A stretch of DNA of 64,000 nt from Agroathelia rolfsii (Eukaryota; Basidiomycota; Agaricomycetes; Amylocorticiales; Amylocorticiaceae), in assembly GCA_018343915.1 (NCBI GenBank), contig JABRWF010000006.1, positions 3,162,001 through 3,226,000 of the forward strand, given 5' to 3'. Position 1 is the first letter of the stretch; every line of letters begins with the position of its first letter. The notes under the pieces were generated by a model that worked only from the letters and a program-made list of their open reading frames with translations, did not search any database and was not told the origin of the DNA. The position numbers and the translations under genes were made by a program. This document shows, one piece after another, positions 12,466-24,622 of the stretch.

Positions 12466-14330
12466 TGTCACAACCTTAATAGTATCATGCTATAGATACA
12501 ATAGCATTCAATCATGTCTACTAAGCATATATTCAAGTTTACCAAGTATATACCTAGGTTTTTTCAGCATACACTCAAGATAACCATGAAATCACTCAAG
12601 TATTTATTATTATTATTATCAAGCTACAAATCATGCTACAGAGGCTATGATATATAATATATCATCTATAAGTCATAGTATATCACAGTAAACCATAGTT
12701 TATTATTTGGTTAAAGCTTAGTTCTAAGCCTTAGGCTTAGAAGCAGATATATTACTATTTCTGCTCCTTTTCACTGTTGCACTAGTTGTGATATATCACA
12801 TGTTACGTCACACAAAAGAGTGTAACTTTGTATTCCCCATCTTTAGGTACTATTACAGTTATATAGGAACTGCCATACATTATAATAATTATTGAAGCAA
12901 TCAAGAAAGAACCTAGGAATAATATTGGATTATTTAGTAAGGATTAGTAACTAGAAAAGCATACCAAAGTAGGAGAACAATAGTATACAAATCATGTATT
13001 TAAGTTACTAAGTGTCAAGAGTATACCTGACTCTTATCACCAAAACTCAACTAAGGCCTACGGAAACCCCTCTAAGATATGGGGTAACCAGTAATGGTTG
13101 TTTTACTTCTCCTAAGGCTTAGGATGCAAGGGTATACACTTCCCTATGTACAGTCTTTATTATCACTCATACTAGAGCTCTTCAATCCCTAGGCTTTACT
13201 CTAAGTCTGCTAGACTTTCAAGCAAAGGATACTATCGAGACACCAATGGTCTTGTGTATACAAATATGTATTAGGGTATCTTAACCTTGACAAGTGCAGG
13301 GCAGAGCCTTTACTTGTTTGAGTGCACTGAGCACTATGTAGTTTGTGTTTCTGCTAATGCAAATAGTCACCACTAGGGCTGGACCTGTCTTATGCACGCA
13401 CACAGAAACTTGCACTAAGCTTGTCTCTTCTATAAACAGCATGGAGCACACTTACAACCTCCTAGCACTAAGCAGAGAGGATTTAGGTAGGGGAGGGGAG
13501 AAAGGGAGATAGGGACTCTGAAGACAAAGTTTTATTATGTTAGTTACTTATTTACTACAAAGCACTACTGTACTTACCTAAAGACAAAGAGAACAAATCT
13601 GGGGTCTTTAGGTAAAAGCACTATAGGATTATATACTAATTCTACCTGGTCTGTGTACCTGGTACATAGTCTGTACATAGAGGTGCTAAGTGTGATGTGA
13701 TATTGCACCATAGTGAGTCTATGATAGTGTCATATTCTAGACCTATGCTCTAGACCTGCTTTACATAATAAGTTACATGACTAGTGGTCACATGATGGCT
13801 AGTCACATGATGACTGATCACATGACTTTGCTTAGTCATCAGGGTACTTATGTAATATCTGCTTATGTAATATACATATTATACACCAAAAAATAGAGAA
13901 AAATCGGAGAAAAATCAGAAAAATAATGAGAAATCTTAAATAAATTTATAGTATAGTGATCGTCTCGTAACACTAAGGTCTAAGAGATGTTCCCTATCTC
14001 ACAGACCTCTTTCATCAATACCATCATTATTACTCATTGTCCCAGGCTCTCTTTATACCTCTAAGCCCCTATTGTACTACTCTTATTGTTCCAAGTTATA
14101 GCTATAGTTATTATAGTTGTCAAAGTCATAGTATACTTCCTTATAGTTAACCTTAGGGTTAAAAACCCTAGGAGCATCACTACTAGCCTTGGATTAGGCT
14201 TTACAATCCATTGTTTATTGCTTAAGTATTCTTAATAGTCTTTTCCACAGCAATCCCTTATAAATATTCATAAGTATTTATAGTCATAGTTTATAGACCT
14301 GTGATAGTTATGAGTTAGTTTATAGATATT
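12466..14330 (+). repeat. repeat family C/D unit, split by an LTR
   Basis: 12466..13012 and about 13973..14330 are the two halves of one dispersed repeat; removing the LTR at 13013..13972 plus one CTAAG copy restores continuity with the relatives at 43567..44530 and 44625..45155. The left part starts TGTCACAACC; the right part starts near CTAAGGTCTAAGAGATG. No coding capacity was seen. The class is uncertain: LTR fragment or a fold-back DNA element. Confidence 0.6.
13013..13972 (-). mobile_element. family A solo LTR with perfect target duplication
   Basis: 960 bp, TGTCAAGAG to CTCGTAACA on the plus strand, flanked by CTAAG on both sides (13008-13012 and 13973-13977). Intron-like module on the minus strand at 13518..13577. 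Confidence 0.9.
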
Positions 14331-15000
14331 AATTTTCGCCTTTTTTCTATGGACATTTTTACATTTTATTTATATTTTTACAATTTTTCTACAATAAGTT
14401 ATGAGGAAAATACCTTATAGGTAATGTCTTAAAATGTATAGCTAGCTGTGTTAGCCCTATATGATAGGAGCAATTGTAACAAGAGTGTATTAGGAAGGTA
14501 GAGTCTAGACCTATTCCTTTTTATCAAAAGGTCTAGACTTAGGTATTAAATTTGCTAATACCAATATTAACTTCAGTTATTATTGTAAGAACTTAAGTAT
14601 ATACCTAATACCAATATTACTAGAAGGGATAATAAGTATGAGAGTGAGAATAGGAAATAGGAAACAATATATATATACTTTAGTTATTATTATAAGAACT
14701 AAAGTGTGTCAAAGAGTAGTAGCAGTTATAATGTGTCTAAGGTCACATAATTACTAGAAGTATATTAAAATATACAGTATGTATGTGGAATAAGGGCAAC
14801 AGAGAAATGCAACAGAATAGAATGGGAAAAATATTTATAGACATGAAAGATATACAAAAGAAATAAAATGTCTATACTGCTTATATCACAATATTAGGAA
14901 CCAACAGTTATTCCAATTACTGTATAATTACTAAGGAGTACTAGACTCATCCTTTAATTGGTTGCTTATTAGACTTAGTTAGAAAGCATTGTCTCAATTA

Positions 15001-15250
15001 TTATTAGACTGTTTGCTTACTCACCCCAGCTGTACACAGACCATTAGGCTTTGTATAGGCCCTTTATTTATTGTATAAATACAACTCTGTAGTCCTTACT
15101 TAAACCTCAGCTTTAACCTTCTTGCCTTTAGGTAAGGGCACCCCTCTCATTGCACTTATATGATTACTAATATAAATTCTTGCCTTTAGGCTTGCAAAAC
15201 ACCATCCTAGCCCATTTCCCTTTTTCTTTTCCCCTTTACTCTTATAAGGC
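15001..15250 (+). mobile_element. LTR promoter fragment of a third family (E)
   Basis: I could not place the ends. It is recognised by the same internal architecture as families A and B: TATA-like TATAAATACA near 15074, a pyrimidine-rich run, then an intron-like module at 15132..15189 (58 nt, GTAAGG to CTTTAG) with TCTTGCCTTTAG both before and at the end of the module. Confidence 0.5.
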
Positions 15251-15628
15251 CTTTAGGGCGTAGAGTAAGATTATATATAGTAGAAATATAAGTTATAAGT
15301 CCTCAAATACATAAGAGGTACTATGCATGAAATATAAATCCTATCTAGTTAGGTTAGGGCAGAAACAAGTCCCTATTGTTGCTTAAGTAGACATAGAGGG
15401 CTAAGCCACCAAGACCAAGTAAATTAGTCACAGAAAGGTTATTAGACGTAAAGCAAAGAATAGGGAAAGCACTTGTGCTTAGAGTACCAAAATCTAGCTT
15501 AGCATAGTAACTAGCTTAGAACTTAATTATAAGGCCTTTGGAGTGGAAGCATATAGGCAACAGAATAAAACCAGATAAACAATGTATGCAAAAGGGGTCT
15601 TACAACCCACCTTTGTACTTTTAAGAAG

Positions 15629-16568
15629 TGTTATGAGTCGATCCATATACTATAAATTTATTTAAGATTTCTCATTATTTTTTTGATTTTTCTCCAATTT
15701 TTCTCTATTTTTTGGTATATAATATGTATATTACATAAGCGGATATTACGTAAAGTACCCTGATGACTAAGCAAAGTTATGTGATCAGTCATCATGTGAC
15801 TGGCCATCATGTGACTTATTATGTAAAGTAGGTCTAGAGTATGGGTCTAGAATATGACACCATTATAGACTCACTATAGTGCAATATCGCATTATACTTA
15901 GCACCTCTGTGCATAGACCATGTACCAGGTGCACAGACCAGGTAGAATTAGTATATAACCCTGTAGTGCCTCTACCTAAAGACCCCAGATTTGTTCTCTT
16001 TATCTTCAGGTAAGCACAATAGTGCTTTGTATCTAGTAGTTAACTAATATAATAAAATCTTTGTCTTCAGAGCCTATCTCTTCCCCCTCCCCTCTAAAAA
16101 TCCTCTTTGCTTTGTGCTAGGAGGTTATAAGCGTGCTTTGTACTGCTTATAGAAGAGATGTGCTTAGTGCTGTCTCTATGTATATACATAAGATAGGTCC
16201 AGCCCTAGTAGTGACCATTTGCATCTGCAATAACACAACAAACATAGTGCTCAGTACACTAAAGCAAGTAAAGGCTTTGCCCTGTACTTGTCAAGGTTAA
16301 GATACCCCAATACCTACTTGTATACACAAGAACACTGGTGTCTCAACAATAGCCTTTGCTTGAAAGTCTAGCAGACTTAGAGTAAAGCTTAGGGATTGAC
16401 AAGCTCTGGTGTGAGTGATAATAAGGATAGTGCATAGGGAAGTGTACACCCTTACATCCTAAGCCTTAGAAGAAGTAAAATAACCATTACTGGTTACCCC
16501 ATATCTTAGAGGGGTTTTTATAGGCATTAGTTGAGTTTTGGTGGCAAGAGTCAGGTATACTCTTGACA
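15629..16568 (+). mobile_element. family A solo LTR with perfect target duplication
   Basis: 940 bp, TGTTATGAG to TCTTGACA, flanked by AGAAG on both sides (15624-15628 and 16569-16573). Intron-like module at 16010..16070. Confidence 0.9.
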
Positions 16569-16731
16569 AGAAGGTTACATAGTTTGATTATGTCAAGAGT
16601 ACAAGCCTTGACATCCCTGACCTGTACTAAATACATCAATTATGTATTTCATAATAAAAATAACTTGTAATAAGTCTACAAAGTAAACAATATATACTGT
16701 CAATTTTACCATTATTAATTCAGATGGAATA

Positions 16732-17685
16732 TATCAAGAGCACACCTAACTCTTGCCACCAAAACTCAACCAAAGTCCATAGAAACCCCTCAAAGGTATG
16801 GGGTAGGCAGTAAGGCCTTTTTTACTCTTCCCAGGACTTAGGATGCAGGGGTGTATACTTCTCTGTGTCCTATCTCTACTCTTACTCAAACTTGAGCTTT
16901 TCTATCACTAGGCTTTACTCTAAGTCTACAAGACTTTCAAGCGAGGTCTATAGTCAAGACACAAGTTTTCTTGTGTATACAGATAGGGATTGAGGTATCT
17001 TAACCCTGGCCAACTAGGCGTAAAGCTTTGTTGGGTGCATGCACTGAGCATAATGTAGTTTTGTATTATAGCTAATACAAATAGTCACTACTAATAGGCT
17101 GGACCTATCTTATGCAAGCTCACAGAGGTAGCACTAAGTATACCTCAACTATAAGTAGCACAGAGCACACTTGTAACCTCTTAGCATAAAGCAGAGAGGA
17201 TTTAGGAGGGGAGGGGAAAGAGATAGACTCTGAAGATGAAGGTTTTTATTATATTAGTTTATACTTAATACAAAGCACTACTTATGCTTACCTGAAGACA
17301 AAGAGAACAAATCTGGGGTCTTTAGGTAGAGATACTACAGGGTTATATACTAATTCTACCTAGTCTGTGCACCTGGTACATAGTCTGTGCATGGTAATGC
17401 TAAGTATGATGTAATATTGCACCATAGTACATCTATGATGATATTATAGTCTAGACCTATACTCTAGACCTTGCTTACATAATGTGTTATATGACTAGTA
17501 GTCACATGATGGCTAGTCACATAATGACTGGTCACATGACTTGCTTAGTCATTAGAGTGCTTATATAATGTTTGCTTATGTAATATACATATTATATACC
17601 AAAAAATCGAGAAAATTCAGGAAAAACTTGGAAAAATAACAAGAAATTCTAAATAAATTTATAGTACATAGATCGACTCGTAACA
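16732..17685 (-). mobile_element. family A solo LTR with perfect target duplication
   Basis: 954 bp, TATCAAGAG (first G mutated to A) to CTCGTAACA, flanked by GAATA on both sides (16727-16731 and 17686-17690). Intron-like module at 17230..17291. Confidence 0.88.
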
Positions 17686-19946
17686 GAATAGAAAATGGCA
17701 GAACTAAGGTTATATCCATACCAGTAGCTTTAGTATAGATCTTGTCTTTTAGGAAGCAAACATAGTACAAAACTATGAATAGCTATAATTGTCAGCTTTA
17801 GATTGAACAAAGTTGTATTGCAACTTAAGAAGCCAAAAGATAGACATACAAACTTGCATAGTTAAAATCCCAAACTATAAAATAAATTTGGGGTTGGCAA
17901 GGGGTTCAATAGATTTTGCCATTAGATGCATTACTTCATAAGAATTACAAGTACTTGCCAATCCATAATTGAACAAATTCCCTAAAATCTAATTGAAACA
18001 GATTCAATATTGTTGCTATGCATAAAAATACAGGGCTACCTATTAGGACACTTACTAGTGGCATAGTGCTTGTAGAAGGCCAATCAATTGATAAGGGAAT
18101 GGAGAAGAGGTATTTTTAGTTGAGAAAAGTATAAAATTCCAATAAGCAATTTGTTAAATCACACGGTTAGAATAGTAAGACATCAATATACACAGGCCAT
18201 ATACAACTTACATTAAATTAAGATCTACTACAGAGCTAGGCATTGCCTTAGTTAAAGCTTTGAGTTGATGCTGTTAACCCTGTTATATATAGATAGCTCT
18301 AGCTCCAAGCTTTAGTATATTTCAGGGGACTAAAGACGCTTAAACAGGGAACTTGAAGGGTTACAGAATGGAGGAATGCAAAATCAGCTTAAGTATCCGC
18401 TAAGATACCCCAAATTTTATGTGTTCCAACGATTTTGCTACTAGTACTATATTTGGATGTACATCACGTACATCATGATACCTTCAAAATCACACATCTA
18501 TCATGATTTGGATGAATGGACTCCCGGATTGAACCTAATATCATCATCATCAAAGAAATAATTGAGGATTACATTTGTGCTTTATAAAGAACTCGATCAA
18601 AATGCACTTGCTTACAAGAGATTAGTTGCGATGATCAGTGCTTTCTCTAAGCTGGAGTACTCCATAACTCCATTCTCTGTCTCAATCATTTTATTTATTT
18701 ATATACTGAAGCCTGAATATTGGCGCCAAGATAATTACAAATCTAATGATGTTAGAATTAACAGCTCCTTACCCTTCTAAATACTTACCAGCTACCAACA
18801 CCATTAGTATCATATTAGGCCCCACACCCCTACATAAACACTTGGCTTGGAATAGTTATTCCTATACATGTATCACAAAAATAAACAACATGCTAAGCAA
18901 TCAAGCACTTAGAATTTACCTGTGGCTATGCGTAATTCTCCGCAACTCAGCCACTCCGAGATGCTACACAGCCACCTCCGAGACCACCGTAAGGGATAGT
19001 TGTTGCATAATAGCAAAGATAATGATTCCTTCCTGCAATTGACTGGATTGGCCGTAGCTGACCTCCTGTGTGGAGTGCTCCGAAGATTTGACCAGGACAA
19101 ACAGTGTTTATTCCACTAAATATTTACGGTTGGAGCTCTGTAAAACATGCCCGATCGGGTTACAATCCTTTAAAACGGTGTTTCTTGGCATTAACCTTCA
19201 ACCAAAGTCGAGGAATTTGTCACAAGACTGGTAAAAACAGCATTTTTCTTTTGAAAACCCCAGAGCGTTAACCATATAAGTGGATGTACCACATAGCAAG
19301 CATTTCCTGGAAGGATTCTCATTTGACAGCCCTATCAGAGCATACTGTTGAATTCACATGCTCGGCTATAGGAAAATGAGGGAAAAATTGCCAGTGCTAA
19401 CAAATGCAAGTCGTATCATAGCTAATTATCATATGTATTTATACCCATAATGAAGCTAGAAGTGGAACAAAAAAGTGCATATACGGTAAGAAATGGAGAA
19501 GGGAGGGGAAAGGTATATTCCTTGCTATAGCTTGATAGCAAAGAAAAAATGGGATTCAGATTCTCATACATACTCCCTTGTAAATTATAGACCTTGGCGT
19601 CACCAATTTAATGATTTCATAGAGCTTCTACATAGAGCTTCAACTGTATATGCGCATAATCACACAGTGTTGAATCTGAAATTTCTATTTAAAAGATCAG
19701 CTGACTCGCCATAGAATTATTACTCGCTTGCCTGTCATTGTTTATATCTATTCATTAATACCAATCACCATCACATTGCAACCTGAGGTCATGGCTTCGT
19801 TAGTTCCAACTTCTATCTGCCAATGAATGTGCTCTCCAGTGAGATCATATGGCCGTTATATATCTATTATGTACTATTGCTGTTACATGGTGAGAGATAG
19901 ACGTCATCCTCTGGGTTATGCAAAAAGTAGATTCTCTAAACCGATG
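17686..19946. other. gene-free margin between LTR nest and protease gene
   Basis: Only short, unsupported open frames. Base composition rises from repeat-like AT-rich to gene-like near 18.9 kb. Nothing else recognised. Confidence 0.4.
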
Positions 19947-19954
19947 TATAAAGG
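19947..19954 (+). promoter_or_regulatory. TATA box of the aspartic protease gene
   Basis: TATAAAGG, 98 bp upstream of the ATG at 20045. Confidence 0.5.
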
Positions 19955-20044
19955 CTCTCTAATACCCACCAGTCTCATTGCAGAGTTTACTAGCGCTGAG
20001 CAACCACCCCACATATCTTTTTCAGGCCCTTCTGCTTATTTAAA

Positions 20045-21377
20045 ATGGTCAGCCTGAGAATTATCACATCGACTACCTTCCTTGTTTCAGTATCCCTTGT
20101 CGCGGCTTCCCCTATGAAGAAGGAGAGTGCTGTCTCTCTTCCCCTGCACAAGAAGGTTGCTGCCGCCAGTCCTTTTCCCAAGACGATCCTTGCAGTCGAC
20201 TCTGCTCGCCTTGCCAGACTCAAGAGTACTGCAACCTTGTCATCTGATAATGCTATCGCCACCAACCTCGTCGATCAATATGTTGTAGCCGTGAATGTTG
20301 GGTCCCAGACCTTCCATAACATGGTCATCGACACTGGCTCTTCCAATACCTGGGTGGGTGCGGACACAACATTCTCTGCTGGTTTGACCGGCAAGTCAAC
20401 TGGTAAGAGTGTCGAGGTCAGGTATGGGTCTGGCTCATTCAACGGCACGGAATATACCGATACCGTAAGCGAAATCACAATGCATCTGGAGTATACATTT
20501 TAGTTACCTTTTCAATGAAAAAGGTTTCTCTTGGCGGTTTGATTGTCACAAGCCAATCCATTGGTGTTGCGTTGTCTAGCAGCGGTTTTGAAGGCACTGA
20601 CGGTATCATCGGTTTTGGTCCCACCGACCTAACCAAGGGCACCGTCTCTGGCTCAAACACTGTGCCAACATTCATGAATAACCTCTACAGTCAAGGCACC
20701 ATCTTTACTGAGGTTCTTGGTATCTACTTCGCCGACGAGTCCGGTAGTGATACCAATGATGCTAATGGTGTCCTAACTCTTGGTGGCACCGACGCCTCTC
20801 TCTACTCTGGTTCTATCACCTACACAGACCGCGTTGGTAATTATTGGGGTGTCGAGGTCTCTGAAGTTTCTTATGGTGGTAGCGATCTCGGTTCAATTTC
20901 CCAGGCCATTGTTGATACCGGAACCACCTTAGTGAGTAATATAACAACTCTTAATTTAAGAATACGTCCTCTGAACAATAGCTATAATAGATATACCTCC
21001 CTACATCCGTCTATAACAAATTCCTCTCTGATTCAGGTGGAAGCCTTGATAAAGACAGCGGTCTAGTCAGGTATACGAGCGAGCCTACGGAGAACTTGAC
21101 GTTCACTATTGGCGGCACGATATTTGCGATGACGCCTACGGACTATCTCGTTCCGAAGGGCCAGTACAAGAATTTTGGTCTGAGCAGACGCTATTACTAT
21201 TCGTACGTCAACGATGGCGGCGACAAAGTCCCTGATGCCGTCCTTGGCATGTACTTTTTAACCAACTTCTACTCCGTCTTCGACACGTGAGCTATTTTTT
21301 TTCTTGCTGAACATGATTGCTAATAACCGTCCTTGGACAGCACTAACGACCGCATTGGTCTCGCCGTCGCTGCGTAA
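20045..21377 (+). CDS. secreted aspartic protease, pepsin family A1
   Basis: Secreted acid endopeptidase, 386 residues in four exons: 20045..20464, 20524..20931, 20991..21286 and 21341..21377. The N-terminus is a signal peptide (about residues 1-22) followed by a propeptide rich in Lys and Ala. Both catalytic motifs are present: VIDTGSSNTW with Asp96 and IVDTGTTL with Asp271; their 175-residue spacing is normal for the family. The flap Tyr lies in a YGSGSFNG motif. The end VLGMYFLTNFYSVFDT then DRIGLA is the usual A1 C-terminus. Few cysteines are visible, as in basidiomycete polyporopepsin-like enzymes. It probably digests extracellular protein; no linked regulator is seen. Confidence 0.92.
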
Positions 21378-22030
21378 GCTATATACAAGTATACTTGCAA
21401 CATAAGACCTGTTAGCAGGGGATCAAATAAAAAGGCTATATACTTACCCCTGTATAGTATTGCTGTGGAATATCAATGTGGCATGTCCATGTAACCAGAG
21501 CAAGGCGTTAATCGCAGAAAATAATTTGGATCTTTCAGAATGTCTTAGCAAGTGTGCTGCGCAAAAAGTAGCGCTGATCACCTGGCCCTACGAACGGGTC
21601 ATCTTGCCATAAGGCATTGAAAAGGTGGATGCGGAAATAGGTCTACACCCGTGACCTCTGGAATGTGATACACGGAAGCGATATACTGCACGGTCAAATT
21701 GAAAGTGGAAGGTAGAAGAAAGGAATTCCCGCATGAAAATAGCATATAGGTACATAAACTAAGCTGGAGAATTTTAAAGGGACAACAAATATAATGAAAG
21801 ATGCAAGTGGCATTGTGAGCGTGAAATATGCGTGTGTTCTTTGTCGTGGATGGGACAGTGTCAGTTCGGGATGGACAAAGAGGGAATTGAAATTGAAATT
21901 ATGTGAGTACACTCAAAGACAACGTGTAAATCTTGAACTAGTTGGCGCAGCGAAGAAATCTAATATAAACTAGTTAGTCATCGGAATGGAAAGAGCAGAA
22001 TGGTCTAACTACTCATCTTCTTCGGACTCT

Positions 22031-22130
22031 GCCGACCCCAGCCGCTCGTACATACATCTTCGTCATCAAAAAGAGGAGGCGCCTTCCTCTCCCGTCGGAC
22101 GAAGATGTGCACTGATGATCCAGGGTCGGC
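22031..22130. repeat. 100-bp nested inverted repeat, copy 1
   Basis: Outer arms GCCGACCC (22031-22038) and GGGTCGGC (22123-22130); middle arms CATCTTCGTC (22055-22064) and GACGAAGATG (22098-22107); a near-palindromic core GAGGAGGCGCCTTCCTC (22073-22089). All nest in one fold, so the RNA or single-stranded DNA could form a long hairpin. Confidence 0.7.
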
Positions 22131-22775
22131 CTATAGTAGCCCTACAAAGTTGAGTACAAAGAAGCTAGAAATACTCAGCGGGATTAACCATTTTTTCCAG
22201 CCTTCCTGTGTTTGACATGATGAGACATACAAATACTAGGATAAGCTGTACTTGGTTTGAGCAAGACGGCCGCCGCAAAGAACCCTTTGAAGCTTACATA
22301 AAATGCTTAACCAGTGCGCTGCGTGAAACATAGTAATGATTTCCTGACGCCATCAATGGGTCATCTGCCTAAAGAAACTAGTAGGGTGAAGGTGATGGCG
22401 AGTTCTGATCTGTGATTTGCGAATCGCGGTACGCGGAAACTGGACAATGAACAGTCAAATAAAATAAAAACGGAAGGTAAAAGAAAAGGGTTCCCGTATA
22501 GCGATAGCGCGCAGGTGCACACATTAAGCGAGAGTATTTCAGAGACGGCGAATGTGATAAGCTGATACGTCACATCGTGAGTGAAACCTACAGGTGTATA
22601 ATGATAAGTACGATGAATTAGATGTAGGAAGGATTGATATCGAAGGCTTCTTCGTCCATTAAAGGACAATGGCCGTATGTTGAAAGAATCAGCACCAGAA
22701 AACCTGATAAAAATGCGTTAGACATTGTAACACACAGGGAGAAATAATAAAAATCACTCATCTTCTTCGGGCTCT

Positions 22776-22875
22776 GCCGACCCCAGCCACTCGCGCATAC
22801 ATCTTCATCATCAAAGAGAGGAGGCGCCTTCCTCTCCCGTCAGACGAAGATGCGCGCCGATGACCCAGGGTCGGC
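22776..22875. repeat. 100-bp nested inverted repeat, copy 2
   Basis: Same length and arm layout as copy 1, 745 bp away: outer arms 22776-22783 and 22868-22875, core at 22818-22834 identical. Flanks outside the hairpin are much more diverged than the hairpin itself. Confidence 0.7.
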
Positions 22876-23459
22876 CAATAGTAGCCCTAGAAAGTTAGAA
22901 AGAAAAAAATGGTTGGGAACACTCAGCGTAATGAAACCATTCCAACCTTCCTTCTCATCTTGGACTTGACGAAAGATCTGATGACGAAAAGCTATGGCTG
23001 ATCTGAAGTGCAAGGTGTGATTGAAAAATCACGGATGCCATGAATAAGCGCGCTATACCATCGTTGAGACAACATCTGACAAAAGGTTAATGAGAGAGGA
23101 CGAAAGGTGGATATTGAATTATCTGTATTGGGAAGCTGTGCGAAGAACCGTCAGGTATGAAAGAGAATATTTAAAAAAAAAAAAAAAAAAAAAAAAGCAA
23201 TTGTATGTCATTGATTCGCACGGGTGCCCACACTAACCCGAGAATAAGACGGCGTGGGTCGAGAGGCCGAAACAACTGGAATGAATGAGTTAGTCCGCAA
23301 TGTTAAAACAATAGCTGATAATGTCAAATGTCAAAAATAAACAAATATGAAGGTCAGGAACTAAGTAGAATTAATACTGATATGTCAAATAAACAAGATC
23401 AACACTCACGATGTAAGAGCTGACGCACGCCTCCATTTGAAATGGTAGGATAGGCAGAA

Positions 23460-24120
23460 ATCAAACTGGTACGGAGTATCGGAACCTATAAGGGTCGTAA
23501 AGGAACCTGTTTATTCGTAGACATGGGCGAGGGAAGGGAAGAAAGTGCGGAAGAGGATGCGTCAGAGAGAGTTTTGAGAGCGGAAAACAAGAATGGTTAA
23601 AACATAAAAATATACCGACGCCGAGCGCAAGGAGAGACAGAGACAAAGAGCGAGACTATCTAAAGCAGAGAGAGTTGCATGAGAGTCATGACAAGCCAGA
23701 GATACAAACAACCCAAGTCAGATCGGACAAGAAGGCAAAATCTGTAAGAAAGGCGCGTCAGCAAAAGTGAAAAATGCAGCAAGACAAAAACGCAAATGTA
23801 AGAATGAGAGTTAAATAAATTAAGAGAAAGCAGAAGCGTGGAATGTTGGTGGAGAAAAATTAATGGATGGGATGATTAATTGGGGGAAAAATAATGAGGT
23901 AGAATTAATGGAGAATTAATGGACGAGATGGATGGAAAAATTAGGGAGGAGTATCAAGGGAGATAAGATGGATGAGAAGAATTAATGGAAGAAATCGATG
24001 GATAGACATTAATGGTGGGGAATAACGATAATTAATGATTAAGGAGGAAAACAGAATGGAAAATCGAGAAAGAGAAAGAGGAAGCAGGAAAAGATGAAAA
24101 AAAAGAGAAGAACAAAGCCT
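23460..24120 (+). repeat. purine-biased low-complexity tract with ATTAATGG repeats
   Basis: Plus strand strongly enriched in A and G; from about 23820 to 24040 the motif ATTAATGGA recurs irregularly, mixed with GATGGATGG. No open frame of note. Confidence 0.5.
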
Positions 24121-24622
24121 TCGCTTCAATTTTGGTTTTGATTTTAATTTTGAGCGTCAATCTTGAACCTTGAGTCCTTCGTCCCATCGTCTCATGTTCT
24201 GAGCCGATACTGAGCGCCGCCAACCTTTATTCCATACCAGCAATCCGCGAATAGCGTCCCTCAAAGTCATCCAACCATAGCAAGAGCCACGCACCCTTGA
24301 CGACAGCGAAGAGCATCCGATGCTCTTAGAGTCCCCACATCCCTCCTCTGCATTATTACGCCGACAACTCGAATCCGTCAGATGCTGGACAGCGCTATCC
24401 ATTATCCGTCAGAATCATGAAGGCGCCGTGCAGAGGTTGCCGGACGGGAGGGAGACCCCCAAGTATATGCGCGCGTCGTAGGCGCAAGCAATCACAACAG
24501 CCGAGAGACGATGAATTCAACACCTTCCAGATACGCTACAAGACATTAAGGAGGTCTAATAGCGGCGATTGTCAGCAGGGATAGAAGAAGACACGATGAT
24601 CGGAAAACGAAAAAGACTCAAG

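Larger units (their letters stand above)
21378..24622. other. gene-free stretch with a degenerate tandem duplication
   Basis: About 21.54-22.2 kb and 22.3-22.96 kb are related at a spacing of 745 bp: scattered blocks align (for example a GGTCAAAT...GGAAGGTA region), but only the 100-bp hairpins listed separately are well kept. A run of 24 A is at 23173-23196. A minus-strand frame at 24157..24402 (81 codons, ATG start) is open but featureless. Confidence 0.5.

Noticed and set aside
7920..17685. Repeated blocks considered as a CRISPR-like or tandem satellite array
   Set aside because: Blocks are 850-980 bp LTRs with TG/CA ends and 5-bp target duplications, in both orientations and nested, not spacer-repeat units.
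22040..22120. Short coding match shared by the two hairpin copies (SGWGRQSPKKM-like on the minus strand)
   Set aside because: Copy 2 has a stop in the same frame upstream and the conserved unit is palindromic, so structure explains it better than protein coding.
24157..24402. 81-codon minus-strand frame with ATG
   Set aside because: Open but featureless, in low-complexity surroundings; mentioned only in the interval note.
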